Of a DNA stretch of 64,000 nucleotides, positions 19,939 through 36,424 are shown in pieces (position 1 is the first letter of the stretch; every line of letters begins with the position of its first letter). The notes below the pieces were generated by a model. It ran no database searches. It was given only the letters and a program-made list of their open reading frames with translations, and had not been told where the DNA came from. The DNA comes from Neobacillus sp. PS3-34 (GTDB lineage: Bacteria; Bacillota; Bacilli; Bacillales; Cytobacillaceae), in NCBI RefSeq assembly GCF_030915465.1, contig NZ_CP133267.1, positions 2,448,501 to 2,512,500 of the forward strand. Direction: 5' to 3'. Position numbers and translations under genes: made by a program.

Positions 19939-21228
19939 ATGAAGGAGAAAAGGAAGTACAAGTTTGGATTAAGAAAGAAGCTGGTGTTTTTTACGACGAT
20001 TCTTGCGCTTATTACTTATACGACTAGTGCTGTTTTTATTGAAGTTGTATATCCGTATGTAAAGGGAAGCATCAGCCAAATGCTCTTTATTGTCATTACG
20101 CTGGCTTTAGGGATTATGTGGTCAGGTGTGTTAGCCTTTTTTGCAGCACGCTTCATTGTGAAACCGCTTCAACGTCTTCAAACAGTTGCTTTAAAAGCGG
20201 CCGAAGGAGACATCAGTGAGGATGTAGTTCTTTCTAAATCTGATGATGAAATACGATCACTTGGCGAGGCATTTAATCATATGCTGGGCAGCATTAGGGA
20301 TATGGTCTATAAAATCGATGAGAACTTCATTGAAACAAATGATAAGGTGATTAACATTTCGGATCGATCAGGATGCGCTTCCCAGCAGGCGGAAAGCATT
20401 TCGAGAACAATCAGTGAAATATCTTTGGGTGCCGATAATTCAGCAGCTTCAATCCAAACAACAGTTGAATCGGTGGAAGAAGTGATTAAAATAGCTGAAG
20501 AAGTGCAGGAGAAAGCCCAAAATGCCGAAACGATTTCAAAGGAATTGGTGGAGGAGCTGCACGTTTCGAGAGAAGTCATTCAATCCCTTGTTTCAGGAAT
20601 AGAGCTTCTTGCACAGGACAATCGTACATCTTTGAAAACGGTCAAGCATCTAGAAGAAAATGCAGCTAAAGTCGAACAAATTATCCAGCTTGTTGGACAA
20701 ATTGCCTCCCAGACAAATCTGCTTGCACTGAATGCATCGATTGAAGCTGCCCGCGCTGGCGAACATGGAAAGGGCTTTGCCGTGGTCGCGGAGGAAGTCC
20801 GTAAGCTTGCGGATGAAAGTGGGAAAGCGGTTCAGGGAATTTCCGAGCTTATCAAAAACATTCAATCTGAGGTTCAAAATGTTGTAAAACAGATTGCGGT
20901 CCAGGTTGATACAGCCAACGAAGAAGCAAAAAAAGGTACAAAGACGAATGAAGCAATTGAAGAAATGACAGAAACCATAAATGATATGGCCGGTATGGTC
21001 CAATCCATTACTGTGCTCGTCGACCGTCAGATGGACAGCATCCGCCATACGGCAACACAATCGCAGGAGGTTGCTGCGATTGCTGAGGAAACATCTGCAG
21101 GTGCGCAGGAAGTAGCATCTGCCACAATGGAACAGGCGGGCGTCATTGAAGGCGTCGAACAGCTAGCGATGGACCTAAAGGAACAGGCCGCCAAGCTTAA
21201 AGAAACCATTACAAGGTTTAAATTATAA
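19939..21228 (+). CDS. Methyl-accepting chemotaxis-type transducer
   Basis: This 429-aa protein has two predicted membrane segments close together (about residues 14-35 and 48-72) with almost no extracytoplasmic sensor. A HAMP domain ([22 protein letters not shown]) and a long coiled-coil signalling domain follow. The hairpin tip reads [44 protein letters not shown], the CheA/CheW contact region. The lack of a sensor domain suggests it detects an intracellular or membrane signal; the ligand is unknown. Start ATG 19939 follows AGGGGGA. It directly follows ywlE, an arrangement I do not recall from B. subtilis. Confidence 0.9.
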   Translation: MKEKRKYKFGLRKKLVFFTTILALITYTTSAVFIEVVYPYVKGSISQMLFIVITLALGIMWSGVLAFFAARFIVKPLQRLQTVALKAAEGDISEDVVLSKSDDEIRSLGEAFNHMLGSIRDMVYKIDENFIETNDKVINISDRSGCASQQAESISRTISEISLGADNSAASIQTTVESVEEVIKIAEEVQEKAQNAETISKELVEELHVSREVIQSLVSGIELLAQDNRTSLKTVKHLEENAAKVEQIIQLVGQIASQTNLLALNASIEAARAGEHGKGFAVVAEEVRKLADESGKAVQGISELIKNIQSEVQNVVKQIAVQVDTANEEAKKGTKTNEAIEEMTETINDMAGMVQSITVLVDRQMDSIRHTATQSQEVAAIAEETSAGAQEVASATMEQAGVIEGVEQLAMDLKEQAAKLKETITRFKL

Positions 21229-21292
21229 TAAATTTGGGCTCTCTTCGATGTGAATATCGGGTATGAGGTGCTTAACAATTCAAAGGCCAATA

Positions 21293-21330
21293 AAAATGAC
21301 GTATGGATATGCATACGTCATTTTCTTATT
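21293..21330 (+). terminator. Terminator after the transducer gene
   Basis: AAATGACGTATG pairs with CATACGTCATTT, followed by a T-rich stretch. Confidence 0.8.
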
Positions 21331-21509
21331 GAATAAAGGATGTTTAGTCTTTTGGGTGTGCTATATGACAGCCTGAAGATATGAAAAATACTTGTTGTAC
21401 AATAAAAAGCCCATGCCAAATGCCGGGTCAAAATCATTACTACTTTGGAGGACGCAATCTATTTGATGAACTTTTTATACTCTATTTCTCTATAGAACAA
21501 AAATAAATG

Positions 21510-22000
21510 ACCTCTATTGGACAAAACCTTGGACATGAGCGGAGAAAATGTCTAATAAGAGGGTCCTATTGGACAAAACCTTGGGTATGAGTGGAGAAAA
21601 TGTCTAATAAGAGGGTCCTATTGGACAAAAAATTGGACATGATCGGTGAAAATGTCTAATAAGAGGTCCCTATTGGACAAAACCTTGGACATGAGCGGAG
21701 AAAATGTCTAATAAGAGGGCCCTATTGGACAAAACCTTGGGTATGAGCAGTGAAAATGTCTAATAAGAGGGTCCTATTGGACAAAACCATGGACATGATC
21801 GGTGAAAATGTCTAATAGAGGTCCCTATTAGACAAAACCTTGGACATGAGTGGAGAAAATGTCTAATAAAAGGGGCCAATTGGACACAACCTTGGACATG
21901 GACGGTGAAAGTGTCTAATAGGAGGGTTCTATTGGACAAAACCTTGGGTATGAGCAGTGTAAATGTCTAATAAAAGAGCTCTATTAGACAAAACCTCCTC
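21510..22000. repeat. 52-bp tandem array B, 10 units
   Basis: ATTGGACA begins at 21516, 21568, 21620, 21672, 21724 and 21776, then at 21827, 21879, 21931 and 21983. All steps are 52 bp except one of 51. Each unit contains TTGGACA twice (13 bp apart) and then TGTCTAATAAGAGG; TTGGACAT can pair with ATGTCTAA (one G-U) across an 11-nt loop. The sequence is unrelated to array A although the period is identical. The rest of the gap (22001-22186) shows nothing beyond the rpiB ribosome-binding site. Confidence 0.9.
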
Positions 22001-22199
22001 GTCGTCTCGTTTTATACTTGTCGCCCCTTAGCTTAGAGTCGCAAATAAATTAGGTGCGGTCCGGTCCATACGTTGCTAAACGGACGCTTCCGCTATTCGT
22101 ATACCTTTATAAATTTCATGGATTGTGTCAAAATAAAGTGGGACATATAAGTGATTTTTTAAAAAGTTTATCTTTGAAAAATTATAGGAGGTTCAGCGG

Positions 22200-22646
22200 A
22201 TGAAGGTAGCATTGGCTTCAGACCATGGCGGAATTAATATCAGAAAAGAAATCGCGAGTTTAATGGATGAATTGGGAATTGAATACGAAGATTTTGGCTG
22301 TGATTGCAGTACGTCTGTAGATTACCCGGATTATGCGCTGCCAGTTGCTGAAAAGGTGGCAAACGGTGAATTCGACCGCGGCATCTTGATTTGCGGAACC
22401 GGCATTGGAATGAGCATTGCGGCTAATAAAGTAAAAGGCATCCGCTGTGCGCTCGTGCATGATACATTCAGTGCAAAGGCAACGCGCCAGCACAATGACA
22501 GCAATATTTTAGCGATGGGTGAGCGGGTCATCGGACCGGGACTTGCGAGAGATATTGCACAAATCTGGCTGACCGGCGAATACGAAGGCGGCCGCCACGC
22601 AAACCGAATTGGAAAGATTTCAGACTACGAAAATAAGCATCTTTAA
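22200..22646 (+). CDS. rpiB: Ribose-5-phosphate isomerase B (YwlF)
   Basis: Interconverts ribose 5-phosphate and ribulose 5-phosphate. The 148-aa product has the RpiB/LacAB fold motifs MKVALASDHGG, the catalytic Cys in GILICGTGIGMSIAANKVKGIRCAL, HDTFSAKATRQHND and the end region EGGRHANRIGKI. AGGAGG precedes the ATG. It is followed after 18 bp by the in-frame coding region of ywlG, so the two are probably cotranscribed, as in B. subtilis. Confidence 0.95.
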   Translation: MKVALASDHGGINIRKEIASLMDELGIEYEDFGCDCSTSVDYPDYALPVAEKVANGEFDRGILICGTGIGMSIAANKVKGIRCALVHDTFSAKATRQHNDSNILAMGERVIGPGLARDIAQIWLTGEYEGGRHANRIGKISDYENKHL

Positions 22647-22664
22647 TCGAACACCACTCCAATT

Positions 22665-23258
22665 TTGAAAGGGTGTGCTTCCATGACAGAAACGATTGAA
22701 AAATGGGAACAGGAATTTTCAGCCGTCATCAGCCAGTTTAAAGAGCAGGCTGCTTTCAGGCCAGGTTCATTGCTCGTCGTTGGCTGCAGTACGAGTGAGG
22801 TAATGGGTGAAAAAATCGGTACCGCCGGAACCTTCGATGTGGCCGGAATGATTTTCCGCCAGCTGAAAAAACTCCAGGATGAAACAGGTATCCGGCTTGC
22901 ATTCCAATGCTGTGAACACTTGAACCGGGCGCTTGTCATTGAACAACAGGATGCCGACGCAAGGAATCTTGACCAAGTATCTGTTGTTCCTGTCCGTACG
23001 GCAGGCGGCGCGATGGCGACCTATGCCTTTGATCAGCTGGAGAATCCAGTTATGGTAGAGTTCATCAAAGCAGATGCCGGCATCGATATTGGTGATACGT
23101 TCATTGGCATGCACTTGAAGCATGTCGCTGTTCCTGTCCGGATAAAACAGAAAAATGTCGGGGGCGCACATGTGACGCTTGCTAAGACAAGGCCAAAGCT
23201 GATTGGCGGAGCCCGAGCTGTTTATGAAAGAACAGAGGAAAATAAAGCCTGCCATTAA
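22665..23258 (+). CDS. ywlG: YwlG, DUF436 family protein
   Basis: This protein belongs to the conserved YwlG/DUF436 family (TIGR01440). It is recognised from [37 protein letters not shown] and [30 protein letters not shown]. The function is unknown. The TTG/GTG-type frame opening at 22665 has a better start at ATG 22683 ([12 protein letters not shown]) after GAAAGGGTGTG. It sits between rpiB and glyA exactly as in B. subtilis. The frame is intact. Confidence 0.88.
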   Translation: MKGCASMTETIEKWEQEFSAVISQFKEQAAFRPGSLLVVGCSTSEVMGEKIGTAGTFDVAGMIFRQLKKLQDETGIRLAFQCCEHLNRALVIEQQDADARNLDQVSVVPVRTAGGAMATYAFDQLENPVMVEFIKADAGIDIGDTFIGMHLKHVAVPVRIKQKNVGGAHVTLAKTRPKLIGGARAVYERTEENKACH

Positions 23259-23266
23259 GCTAGTGC

Positions 23267-23301
23267 GGACTTTAGCTGCGAGCCAGGGTCCGCCTATTTT
23301 T
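23267..23301 (+). terminator. ywlG terminator
   Basis: GCGGAC pairs with GTCCGC across a loop of about 19 nt, followed by ATTTTT. Confidence 0.55.
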
Positions 23302-23435
23302 GGAATAATGATCCAGTAAATCAGTCAGTGTGAAAGCGGATACAAGTTTCTTTCTTTTTTTTGCAAAAGCATGATAAAATATAATAGGAATTTTCTTAAT
23401 TTTACATACAGCCAGGATTCTAAGGGGGATGGAAC

Positions 23436-24676
23436 ATGAAGCATTTAGCCCAACAAGACGAACAGCTTTTTCAGGCGATCGAAAAAGAATTAAATCGCCA
23501 GCGCACGAAAATTGAATTAATCGCTTCGGAAAACTTTGTAAGCGAAGCAGTAATGGAAGCCCAAGGCTCCGTTTTGACAAATAAATACGCAGAAGGCTAT
23601 CCAGGCAGGCGCTATTATGGCGGCTGTGAATATGTTGACGTAGCTGAGAATATTGCACGTGACCGCGCGAAACAAATCTTTGGTGCGGAGCATGCGAATG
23701 TACAGCCCCACTCAGGTGCACAGGCGAATATGGCGGTTTATTTTACCGTTCTTGAGCCGGGAGATACTGTGCTTGGGATGAACCTATCGCATGGCGGCGA
23801 CTTAACACACGGCAGCCCGGTAAACTTCAGCGGCGTGCAATACCGTTTCGTGGAATACGGCGTGGATGAAACGACACACCGCATCAACTATGATGATGTG
23901 AGGGAAAAAGCGCTTCAGCATAAGCCAAAGCTGATTGTAGCGGGTGCAAGTGCGTATCCGCGTGAAATTGACTTTAAAAAATTCCGTGAGATCGCTGACG
24001 AAATCGGCGCTTACTTAATGGTTGACATGGCTCACATCGCAGGTCTTGTCGCGGCGGGCTTCACCCAAGTCCTGTTCCTTATGCAGACTTTGTTACAACA
24101 ACAACGCATAAAACATTGCGCGGCCCACGCGGCGGAATGATTCTTTGTAAAGAAGAATTCGCAAAGAAAATCGACAAGTCCATCTTCCCTGGAATCCAGG
24201 GCGGCCCGCTTATGCATGTGATCGCTGCAAAGGCCGTTGCTTTTGGCGAGGCGCTCCAGGATAACTTCAAGGAGTATGCACAACAGATTATTGATAATGC
24301 GAAACGCCTGGCTGAAGGGCTTGAAAAAGAAGGCTTGAAGCTGGTTTCAGGCGGTACGGATAACCACCTTCTGCTGGTAGATCTTCGTACGCTCGGTTTA
24401 ACCGGGAAAGTGGCGGAAAAAGTATTGGACGAGATCGGTATTACTGTGAACAAAAATACGATTCCATTTGATCCGGAAAGCCCATTTGTGACAAGCGGAG
24501 TCCGCATTGGTACGGCAGCCGTAACATCTCGCGGATTTGGCCTTGAAGATATGGACGAAATTGCCTCAATCATTGCGTTTACACTTAAAAACCATGAGGA
24601 TCATGCGAAGCTTGAAGAAGCAAGCAAGCGTGTAGAGGCATTGACAGGTAAATTTACCCTTTATCCTGAACTATAA
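23436..24676 (+). CDS. glyA: Serine hydroxymethyltransferase (frameshifted as read)
   Basis: PLP enzyme that converts serine and tetrahydrofolate into glycine and methylene-tetrahydrofolate. The first part runs from [20 protein letters not shown] to [13 protein letters not shown]. The frame then breaks at 24057-24061. Restoring one C (GGGCCTTCAC read as GGGCTTCAC) yields [26 protein letters not shown] with the PLP-binding lysine (TTHKT). The remainder is normal, ending [11 protein letters not shown], for 413 aa. AGGGGGAT precedes the ATG; TATAAT at 23380-23385 could be its -10. Confidence 0.95.
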
Positions 24677-24686
24677 ATTTCAATAA

Positions 24687-24716
24687 GAAGCCGCCTAAAA
24701 AGGGCCGGTTTTTATA
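24687..24716 (+). terminator. Possible glyA terminator
   Basis: AAGCCGCC and GGGCCGGTTT form an imperfect stem before T residues. The 3' arm contains GGCC, where bases seem to be lost in this sequence, so the true stem may be better. Confidence 0.45.
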
Positions 24717-24868
24717 TGATTGCGTTTTTCTTTTTTTGGAAAAATATGATTTTTTCTGGCAGTTGCCCTCTGAAATGTTTTTCTGTAAAATTAGACGAAG
24801 TGTTTGGTGCAAATTAACTGGTGAATCTGGTTGATGATTGCAGAATTTAAATTAAAGGGGCGATTGTT

Positions 24869-25504
24869 GTGGCAAAAGTATACGTTTTTGATCATCCACT
24901 CATTCAGCATAAACTGACTTACATAAGGGATAAAAGCACGGGTACAAAGGAATTCCGTGAATTGGTTGATGAAGTGGCTACACTGATGGCTTTTGAAATC
25001 ACAAGGGATATGCCGCTTGAAGAAATCGAAATCGAAACACCTGTCAGCTTGACAAAATCTAATGTTCTTTCCGGTAAAAAAATCGGGATCATCCCGATCC
25101 TGCGCGCGGGTATCGGAATGGTTGACGGAATTTTAAAGCTGATTCCTGCTGCAAAAGTCGGCCATATCGGACTTTATCGCGATCCTGAAACATTATTGCC
25201 GGTTGAATATTATGTAAAGCTTCCAAGCGACGTGGAGGAAAGAGATTTCATTGTAGTGGATCCGATGCTTGCAACGGGCGGTTCTGCGATTGAAGCGATT
25301 AACTCCTTGAAAAAGCGCGGCGGCAAAAATATTAAGTTCATGTGCTTGATCGCTGCCCCTGAAGGCGTAGAAGCTGTTAAAAATGCGCACCCGGACGTTG
25401 ATATTTATATCGCGGCTCTTGACGAAAAGCTTAATGACCACGGTTATATCGTACCGGCATTGGTGATGCAGGCGACAGATTGTTTGGAACGAAATAAATT
25501 ATAA
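24869..25504 (+). CDS. upp: Uracil phosphoribosyltransferase
   Basis: Salvages uracil to UMP using PRPP. The 211-aa product has the UPRT features [20 protein letters not shown] at the start, [15 protein letters not shown], the PRPP loop [14 protein letters not shown] near residues 131-144 and the uracil-binding [22 protein letters not shown] end. The start is GTG 24869 after AAAGGGGCG. It follows glyA and precedes a terminator; in B. subtilis the atp operon comes next, while here a protease gene intervenes. Confidence 0.96.
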   Translation: MAKVYVFDHPLIQHKLTYIRDKSTGTKEFRELVDEVATLMAFEITRDMPLEEIEIETPVSLTKSNVLSGKKIGIIPILRAGIGMVDGILKLIPAAKVGHIGLYRDPETLLPVEYYVKLPSDVEERDFIVVDPMLATGGSAIEAINSLKKRGGKNIKFMCLIAAPEGVEAVKNAHPDVDIYIAALDEKLNDHGYIVPALVMQATDCLERNKL

Positions 25505-25541
25505 GGAAGCTGGCCGAGTTAATATGGCCAGCTTTTTTTAT
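25505..25541 (+). terminator. upp terminator
   Basis: AAGCTGGCC pairs with GGCCAGCTT and ends in seven T residues. Confidence 0.85.
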
Positions 25542-25552
25542 ACCAAAAAGCT

Positions 25553-25806
25553 GATGCGCGAGATAAAGGTGGAAACGCGCGAGATAGTTGACTAAATTGG
25601 CGAGATTATTGGTAAAGGCTGCGAGATTCTTCTGAAAAACTGCGACAATATAAAGAAAACGCGCGAGAAAATCGGCAACGGGGTACCATCAAGGCTAAAG
25701 GTAAGGTAAGAGTCCGCGAGATAATCATCGATTCCGGCGAGATAATCGGTAAAATACGCGAGAATATCAACAAAACCCGCGAGAAACCCTTCAATTTCCA
25801 CGAGAT
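25553..25806. repeat. 21-bp phased array D, GCGAG core
   Basis: GCGAG (mostly CGCGAGATAA or CGCGAGAAA) lies at 25558, 25579, 25600, 25621, 25642 (GCGAC) and 25663. After a 53-bp step it resumes at 25716, 25737, 25758, 25779 and 25800 (ACGAG). All other steps are exactly 21 bp. The core is the same as in array C, 23 kb away. Nothing else is recognisable between 25807 and the protease gene except its AGAAGCGGGG site. Confidence 0.85.
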
Positions 25807-25926
25807 AAGCTTCAGACAAAGTGGGTGTTACGTTTCACACAGCCTGTTTTTTCAATGAAACATTAAGGAATTGCATACTTTCCTAATTCCCGGAAAAACC
25901 TATGGAAAAAAGAAGCGGGGCTTCCA

Positions 25927-28262
25927 ATGAAAAATCTGGCTTTATTTTCAGTGCTATCCCTTACACTCTCTAATTCAATTCATTCGCAAGTACCCTCGAT
26001 AAAGGTTCCGCTGATTGAAACAAGGGAGATTAATATCAAGATTCCTAAAATCGGCGATGGGGAACAAATCATTCAGCGAAGCACTGGCGTCACTGTGCAT
26101 AGTGAAAAACTTTCCATTCCACCGATTCCAGAGGAAAACCCTGACAGTGAGCAAGTTGCGATTGTTCTTTTGGATGAGCCGAAAACAGATGCTCAGATTA
26201 AACAGATGCTGACGGAGTATCCGGATTTATCACTTAGGCATATCTTTCGTGAAGCACTTTATGGTTTTTCGGTAAAAGGAAAGCCGGCATCTATCGAAAA
26301 GCTGGAACAGAATAAGCAGGTCATCAAGATTTCGCCGGCGTATTCCTATCAGGCGGAGGCAACAGACAGTGTGTCAATCATTGGCGGTGAAGAGGCGAGG
26401 GGTTATTTTGACAGCAAAAATCAGCGCCTTACCGGCAAAGGGGTAACCGTTGGGGTCATTGATACGGGTGTTGACTATAACCATCCGGACCTGAGGAGAA
26501 ATTATGCGGGCGGACATGATTTGGTGGATGGCGATGCCGACCCGATGGAAACGCAGAGCAGGGATGGGGCACCAACGATTCATGGTACGCATGTTGCGGG
26601 AATTATCGCGGCCAATGGAAAAATGAACGGTGTGGCGCCCGATGCGAAAATTATTGCCTATCGGGCACTCGGCCAGGAGGATCAGGCACTACAGAGCAAA
26701 TTTTGTCGGCGATTGAACAGGCAATCAAGGATCATGTCGATGTATTAAACCTGTCGCTCGGCAACGAGATAAACGGGCCGGACCTGCCAATTAGCCTTGC
26801 TCTTAATAAGGCAGTCGATAAAGGAATTGTCGCCGTGGCCGCCTCCGGAAATTCAGGGCCGAATGTGTGGACGGTTGGCTCTCCGGGAACGGCTTCGAAA
26901 GCCATTTCAGTGGGGGCGTCTACACCAAGGTTGATGATTCCTACATTAATAATAGAAGGAAACCGGGAATCGATCAGACTGGAGCCGATGTCAGGTTCAA
27001 AGGAATGGAAGCTCGACCGATCGATTGATGTAGCTGATGGAGGGCTTGGCAGGAAGGAAGATCTCCATAGTGTTAAAAATAAAATCGCGCTAATAAAGCG
27101 CGGGGGGATTACGTTTACAAAAAAGGCACAAAACGCTCTGGATGCAGGAGCGAAGGCAGTCCTTATTTATAACAATATGAATGGCGGTTTTATTGGAACG
27201 CTTGAAAAACCGCTGGGAATACCGGTCGCTTCACTTCCGGAGGAAATTGGTTTGCTTTTAAAAGGACAGATAGAAAAAGGCAACAGCTCAGTTCGCGTGA
27301 ATCTCATCGAAGAACAGGACCGGCTTGCCACTTTCAGTTCGCGCGGACCTGTTACGGGGACATGGGAGATAAAGCCGGATGTGGTCGCGCCTGGAGTGGC
27401 AATCAATAGCACCATTCCGGGGGGCTATATGTTTTTGCAGGGAACAAGCATGGCTGCCCCGCATGTTGCAGGTGCATGCGCGCTGATCAAGCAGGCACAT
27501 CCGGATTGGACGCCTGCAGAAATAAAAGCGGCACTCATGAATACCGCCAGGCCGATTTATAAAACAGAAAATGCTCCATACCGCACGTATGAACAAGGAG
27601 CCGGACGCATCCAGATCATGGAGGCTGTGAGAGCGGAATCGCTCGTGATGCCAAGCTCGCTCCGATTCGGCAGGTTTACAAGCTCGCAGCAGGGCGACCG
27701 GCACACCGTCCTCTTGAATATCGAAAACAAAAGCGAAAAAACACTTCATTATTCATTTCGGATTCCCGAGGCAACGGATGGCTTGCGGTGGAAATTTCCG
27801 CTTTCTTTTACACTTAAGCCAAACGAGAGGAAGAACGTGCCCATCGTGCTGGCGGTCGATCCCAATCTGTTTAAGAAAAAGATCCAGGATGGAAGAATTG
27901 AGTTGGATGTCGATTCGGAAACGGTCAGCATTCCTTATATTTATGTACTGAATGAACCTAACTACCCAAGAGTGATGGGCTTTGATTTTGGCAAAGGGGA
28001 CAAACCGGGGACTTACCGGTATGAGGTTTATCTTCCAGGCGGAGCCGAACAGTTTGGGATTGCTTTGTTTGACCCACAGAATTTTCGTTTTAAAGGATTT
28101 CTCGATTCAGGCAGGAACCTGAAAAAGGGAATTGTGCAAAAGGAAATAGAAGTGGACCGGCTTCCAGAGGAGGGGACATATCTGGCGAAGGTATTTGCAA
28201 AAAAAGCTGGGAGAGAAGATTATATTGAAACACAAATTCGAATAATAAATCGCGAGCCATAA
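25927..28262 (+). CDS. Vpr-like secreted subtilisin-family serine protease (frameshifted as read)
   Basis: Peptidase S8 protein, about 778 aa when repaired. It has a short hydrophobic N-terminus, an inhibitor-I9-like propeptide (SEQVAIVLLDEPKTDAQIKQML), then the catalytic Asp in VGVIDTGVDYNHPDL, His in HGTHVAGIIAANG and Ser in GTSMAAPHVAGA. A protease-associated domain (IALIKRGGITFTKKAQNALDAGAKAVLIYNN) is inserted before the Ser, as in Vpr. The C-terminal 250 residues look like Fn3-type domains. The frame breaks at GGCC 26671-26674; one added C restores ALGPGGSGTTEQILSAIEQAI. The Cys-poor, secreted nature suggests extracellular protein turnover. Confidence 0.9.
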
Positions 28263-28524
28263 TGAGAATCCGGGGGATGTTTTACAGGCATCCCCCAGAA
28301 AATTTAATATTGAGGAATACCTTCTCTGGTATAATTTGTTTGTGAATATTTTACCTCTAAATGGATTGACATTGACAAGTCCCTATTGTATGCTTACAAA
28401 GGGCATAAGATGATAGGGTTTTCACAATATTCATGCTAGTTACACCACTTACTCATGAAGAAGAAAATCGTCTATTATCAGCCACTTGCCCGGTTCACAT
28501 TCTCTGACGTGAGGATGCGATTGT
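28263..28524 (+). promoter_or_regulatory. Protease terminator and atp operon promoter region
   Basis: GGGGGATG/CATCCCCC forms a hairpin (28272-28296) with only a weak T tract. TATAAT at 28330-28335 has an extended -10 (TGGTATAAT) but TTGAGG lies only 14 bp upstream. A second option is TTGACA (28372-28377) with TACAAA 17 bp later. One of these should drive the atp operon; the sequence alone does not decide which. Confidence 0.5.
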
Positions 28525-28746
28525 ATGCGTCAAAATAACCGCCACCCATTTAAAGCGATGGCTCTAATGTCAGCCATTGTCTCCCAATTAGTCGGCTCCA
28601 TTCTCATAGGAATTTTCTTAGGCAGATGGCTGGATCGGCATTGGGATACCGAGCCAATTTTCTTAATAATAGGATTGTTGCTGGGGTTAGCGGCAGGCAC
28701 ATATTCCATGCTCCGATCAATCCGCCATTTCTACTCAGGAGAATAA
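28525..28746 (+). CDS. atpZ: AtpZ/AtpI-family small membrane protein
   Basis: This 73-aa protein has two membrane helices (about residues 11-32 and 43-62) joined by a GRWLDRHWDTEP loop. This pattern is typical of the AtpZ (F0F1-ATPase subunit, putative Mg/Ca transporter) family at the head of Bacillaceae atp operons. It is thought to work with AtpI in c-ring assembly or Mg uptake. ATG 28525 follows GAGGATG. It is 6 bp from atpI. Confidence 0.8.
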   Translation: MRQNNRHPFKAMALMSAIVSQLVGSILIGIFLGRWLDRHWDTEPIFLIIGLLLGLAAGTYSMLRSIRHFYSGE

Positions 28747-28752
28747 ACTACC

Positions 28753-29127
28753 ATGCCAGAATTCAGAAAAATGTACAAACGACAGCAGCGATTGGTATTT
28801 TTTTTGTTGTCTGCTTATGTTCTTGGCTGGGGCTTTACTTCTTATAAACCAATTTTTGCTGGTTTAATCCTCGGAACCTGCTTCAGTTTTCTTAATCTCT
28901 GGTTATTAGTAAGAAAAACGGAAAGCTTTGAAAAAGCGGTTTCACAAGGGAAGAAGGTTCGGTCACTCGGTTCTTTGTCAAGGATGGCTACGGCTGGAAT
29001 CGCCGTCATTATTGCATTGCGATACCCGGAGGAATTCGGTATCGGAGGTTTAGTTTTGGGACTAATGACATCATATATTGTCATTATGATAGATTATTTT
29101 TACCAATCTTTACATGTACATAAATAA
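28753..29127 (+). CDS. atpI: ATP synthase subunit I
   Basis: This 124-aa membrane protein has four predicted helices (LVFFLLSAYVLGWGF, FAGLILGTCFSFLNLWLL, ATAGIAVIIALRYP, GGLVLGLMTSYIVIMIDYF). It is the AtpI assembly factor, which in Bacillus and related organisms helps form the c-ring. It lies between atpZ and atpB. The length and the NLWLLVRKTE motif fit the Bacillus family. The frame is intact. Confidence 0.88.
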   Translation: MPEFRKMYKRQQRLVFFLLSAYVLGWGFTSYKPIFAGLILGTCFSFLNLWLLVRKTESFEKAVSQGKKVRSLGSLSRMATAGIAVIIALRYPEEFGIGGLVLGLMTSYIVIMIDYFYQSLHVHK

Positions 29128-29144
29128 AAAAGGAAGCGAGGTGA

Positions 29145-29863
<719 letters not shown>

Positions 29864-29885
29864 TATATACCTGTTCATTTTATGA

Positions 29886-30146
<261 letters not shown>

Positions 30147-30162
30147 TTTTATCGAAAATCCT

Positions 30163-30198
30163 AATGGCGGAGAGGGAAATTCCAAAACCTTCGCCATT
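30163..30198 (+). other. Intercistronic stem-loop between atpE and atpF
   Basis: AATGGCGGAG can pair with CCTTCGCCATT, giving a stem-loop just after atpE without a T run. Such structures often protect atpE mRNA or separate segments of the message; that role is inference. Confidence 0.45.
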
Positions 30199-30260
30199 CA
30201 TTTATGTCTGTGTTAATGACGTTGAATGGGACAAACCATAAGCTTAGTTTTCGAAAGTGA

Positions 30261-31348
<1,088 letters not shown>

Positions 31349-31357
31349 GATTCGTAG

Positions 31358-32875
<1,518 letters not shown>

Positions 32876-32951
32876 TTGCTGTTGTTCAAAAGGTGGCATC
32901 CGCCTGCCTTTTGAACAGTTTTTAAGGGACAAACTTTGAAAAGGGTGGTGA

Positions 32952-33814
<863 letters not shown>

Positions 33815-33883
33815 TTTTATTTTAAAAAGGACTAGGGAATGAAAACATTCCCTCGATCCTTCATGCTTCAAAAGAGTACGTAA

Positions 33884-35317
<1,434 letters not shown>

Positions 35318-35336
35318 TAACGGACCAGGAGGGTAA

Positions 35337-35747
<411 letters not shown>

Positions 35748-35752
35748 GAATC

Positions 35753-35786
35753 AAAGCGGAGGACATCTTGTCCTTCGCTTTTTTTA
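35753..35786 (+). terminator. atp operon terminator
   Basis: AAGCGGAGGACA pairs with TGTCCTTCGCTT and ends in a T run. Confidence 0.85.
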
Positions 35787-35876
35787 AATTTGTCCCACAG
35801 TTGAATGAGCTCAACGGGTTTACTCGTGAGGTACAAAACGGTAAATCGCAGACCAAATCACATAAACTTTACAGTC

Positions 35877-35917
35877 AAAAAGGCTTAGAGATGCAAATAT
35901 CTCTAAGCCTTTTTTTG
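35877..35917 (+). terminator. Second, very strong terminator-like hairpin
   Basis: AAAAAGGCTTAGAGAT pairs perfectly with ATCTCTAAGCCTTTTT around a short loop. The A run before and T run after make it work in both directions. Confidence 0.8.
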
Positions 35918-36424
35918 AATTTTATTTTTTTTACTATAGCACCCGTAAGTTGTACAAGTTCATTATACGCTAAAGCGAGTTTGATAAATAAGCGGAGAAA
36001 TTCCTCTTAATTAGGAAAAAGCTCTGAAAATAGCTTAAATAGACGGAAAGATTCCGACTATTGACTGAAAAAACGTGAAAATGGTTAATTTTGCTTTGCT
36101 TAATCGGAAAACCTCCGCTTATATACCCCGAACTGAGCTCTATTCTGCTGTCTAACCGAAAAATCTCCGCTTATTTTAAATAGCACTGGTTACTCAATTA
36201 AGGATAAGACTTCTTACTAAATCACAAATAATTCACACACCCTCCAATAATTATTTCATACCCTGTGATTTACTATCTGAATTAAGACAAAACTAAAGTA
36301 AACCCGTTAGCCTGAGCTGTGGGACTTTTTTTTGAGAATTTTTTGTCAGAATATGTTTAGTAGCCGACCAAGCGGGTATTTCCACTATTGTAAAGATATG
36401 GTTTAGATGGAAAATAAAAAATCT
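35918..36424. repeat. Intergenic region with degenerate ~52-bp repeats (array H)
   Basis: CGGAGAAATTCC (35993), CGGAAAGATTCCG (36044), CGGAAAACCTCCGC (36105) and CCGAAAAATCTCCGC (36156) recur at steps of about 51, 61 and 52 bp, each with a small CGGA/TCCG inverted pair and a following TTAT or TTATTT. It looks like a decayed member of the 52-bp class. From 36190 to 36424 I see no gene; the segment should hold the promoter of the riboswitch transcript, but I cannot place it convincingly. Confidence 0.5.

Noticed and set aside
21510..22000. CRISPR array
   Set aside because: Contiguous 52-bp units without variable spacers; same reasoning as array A.
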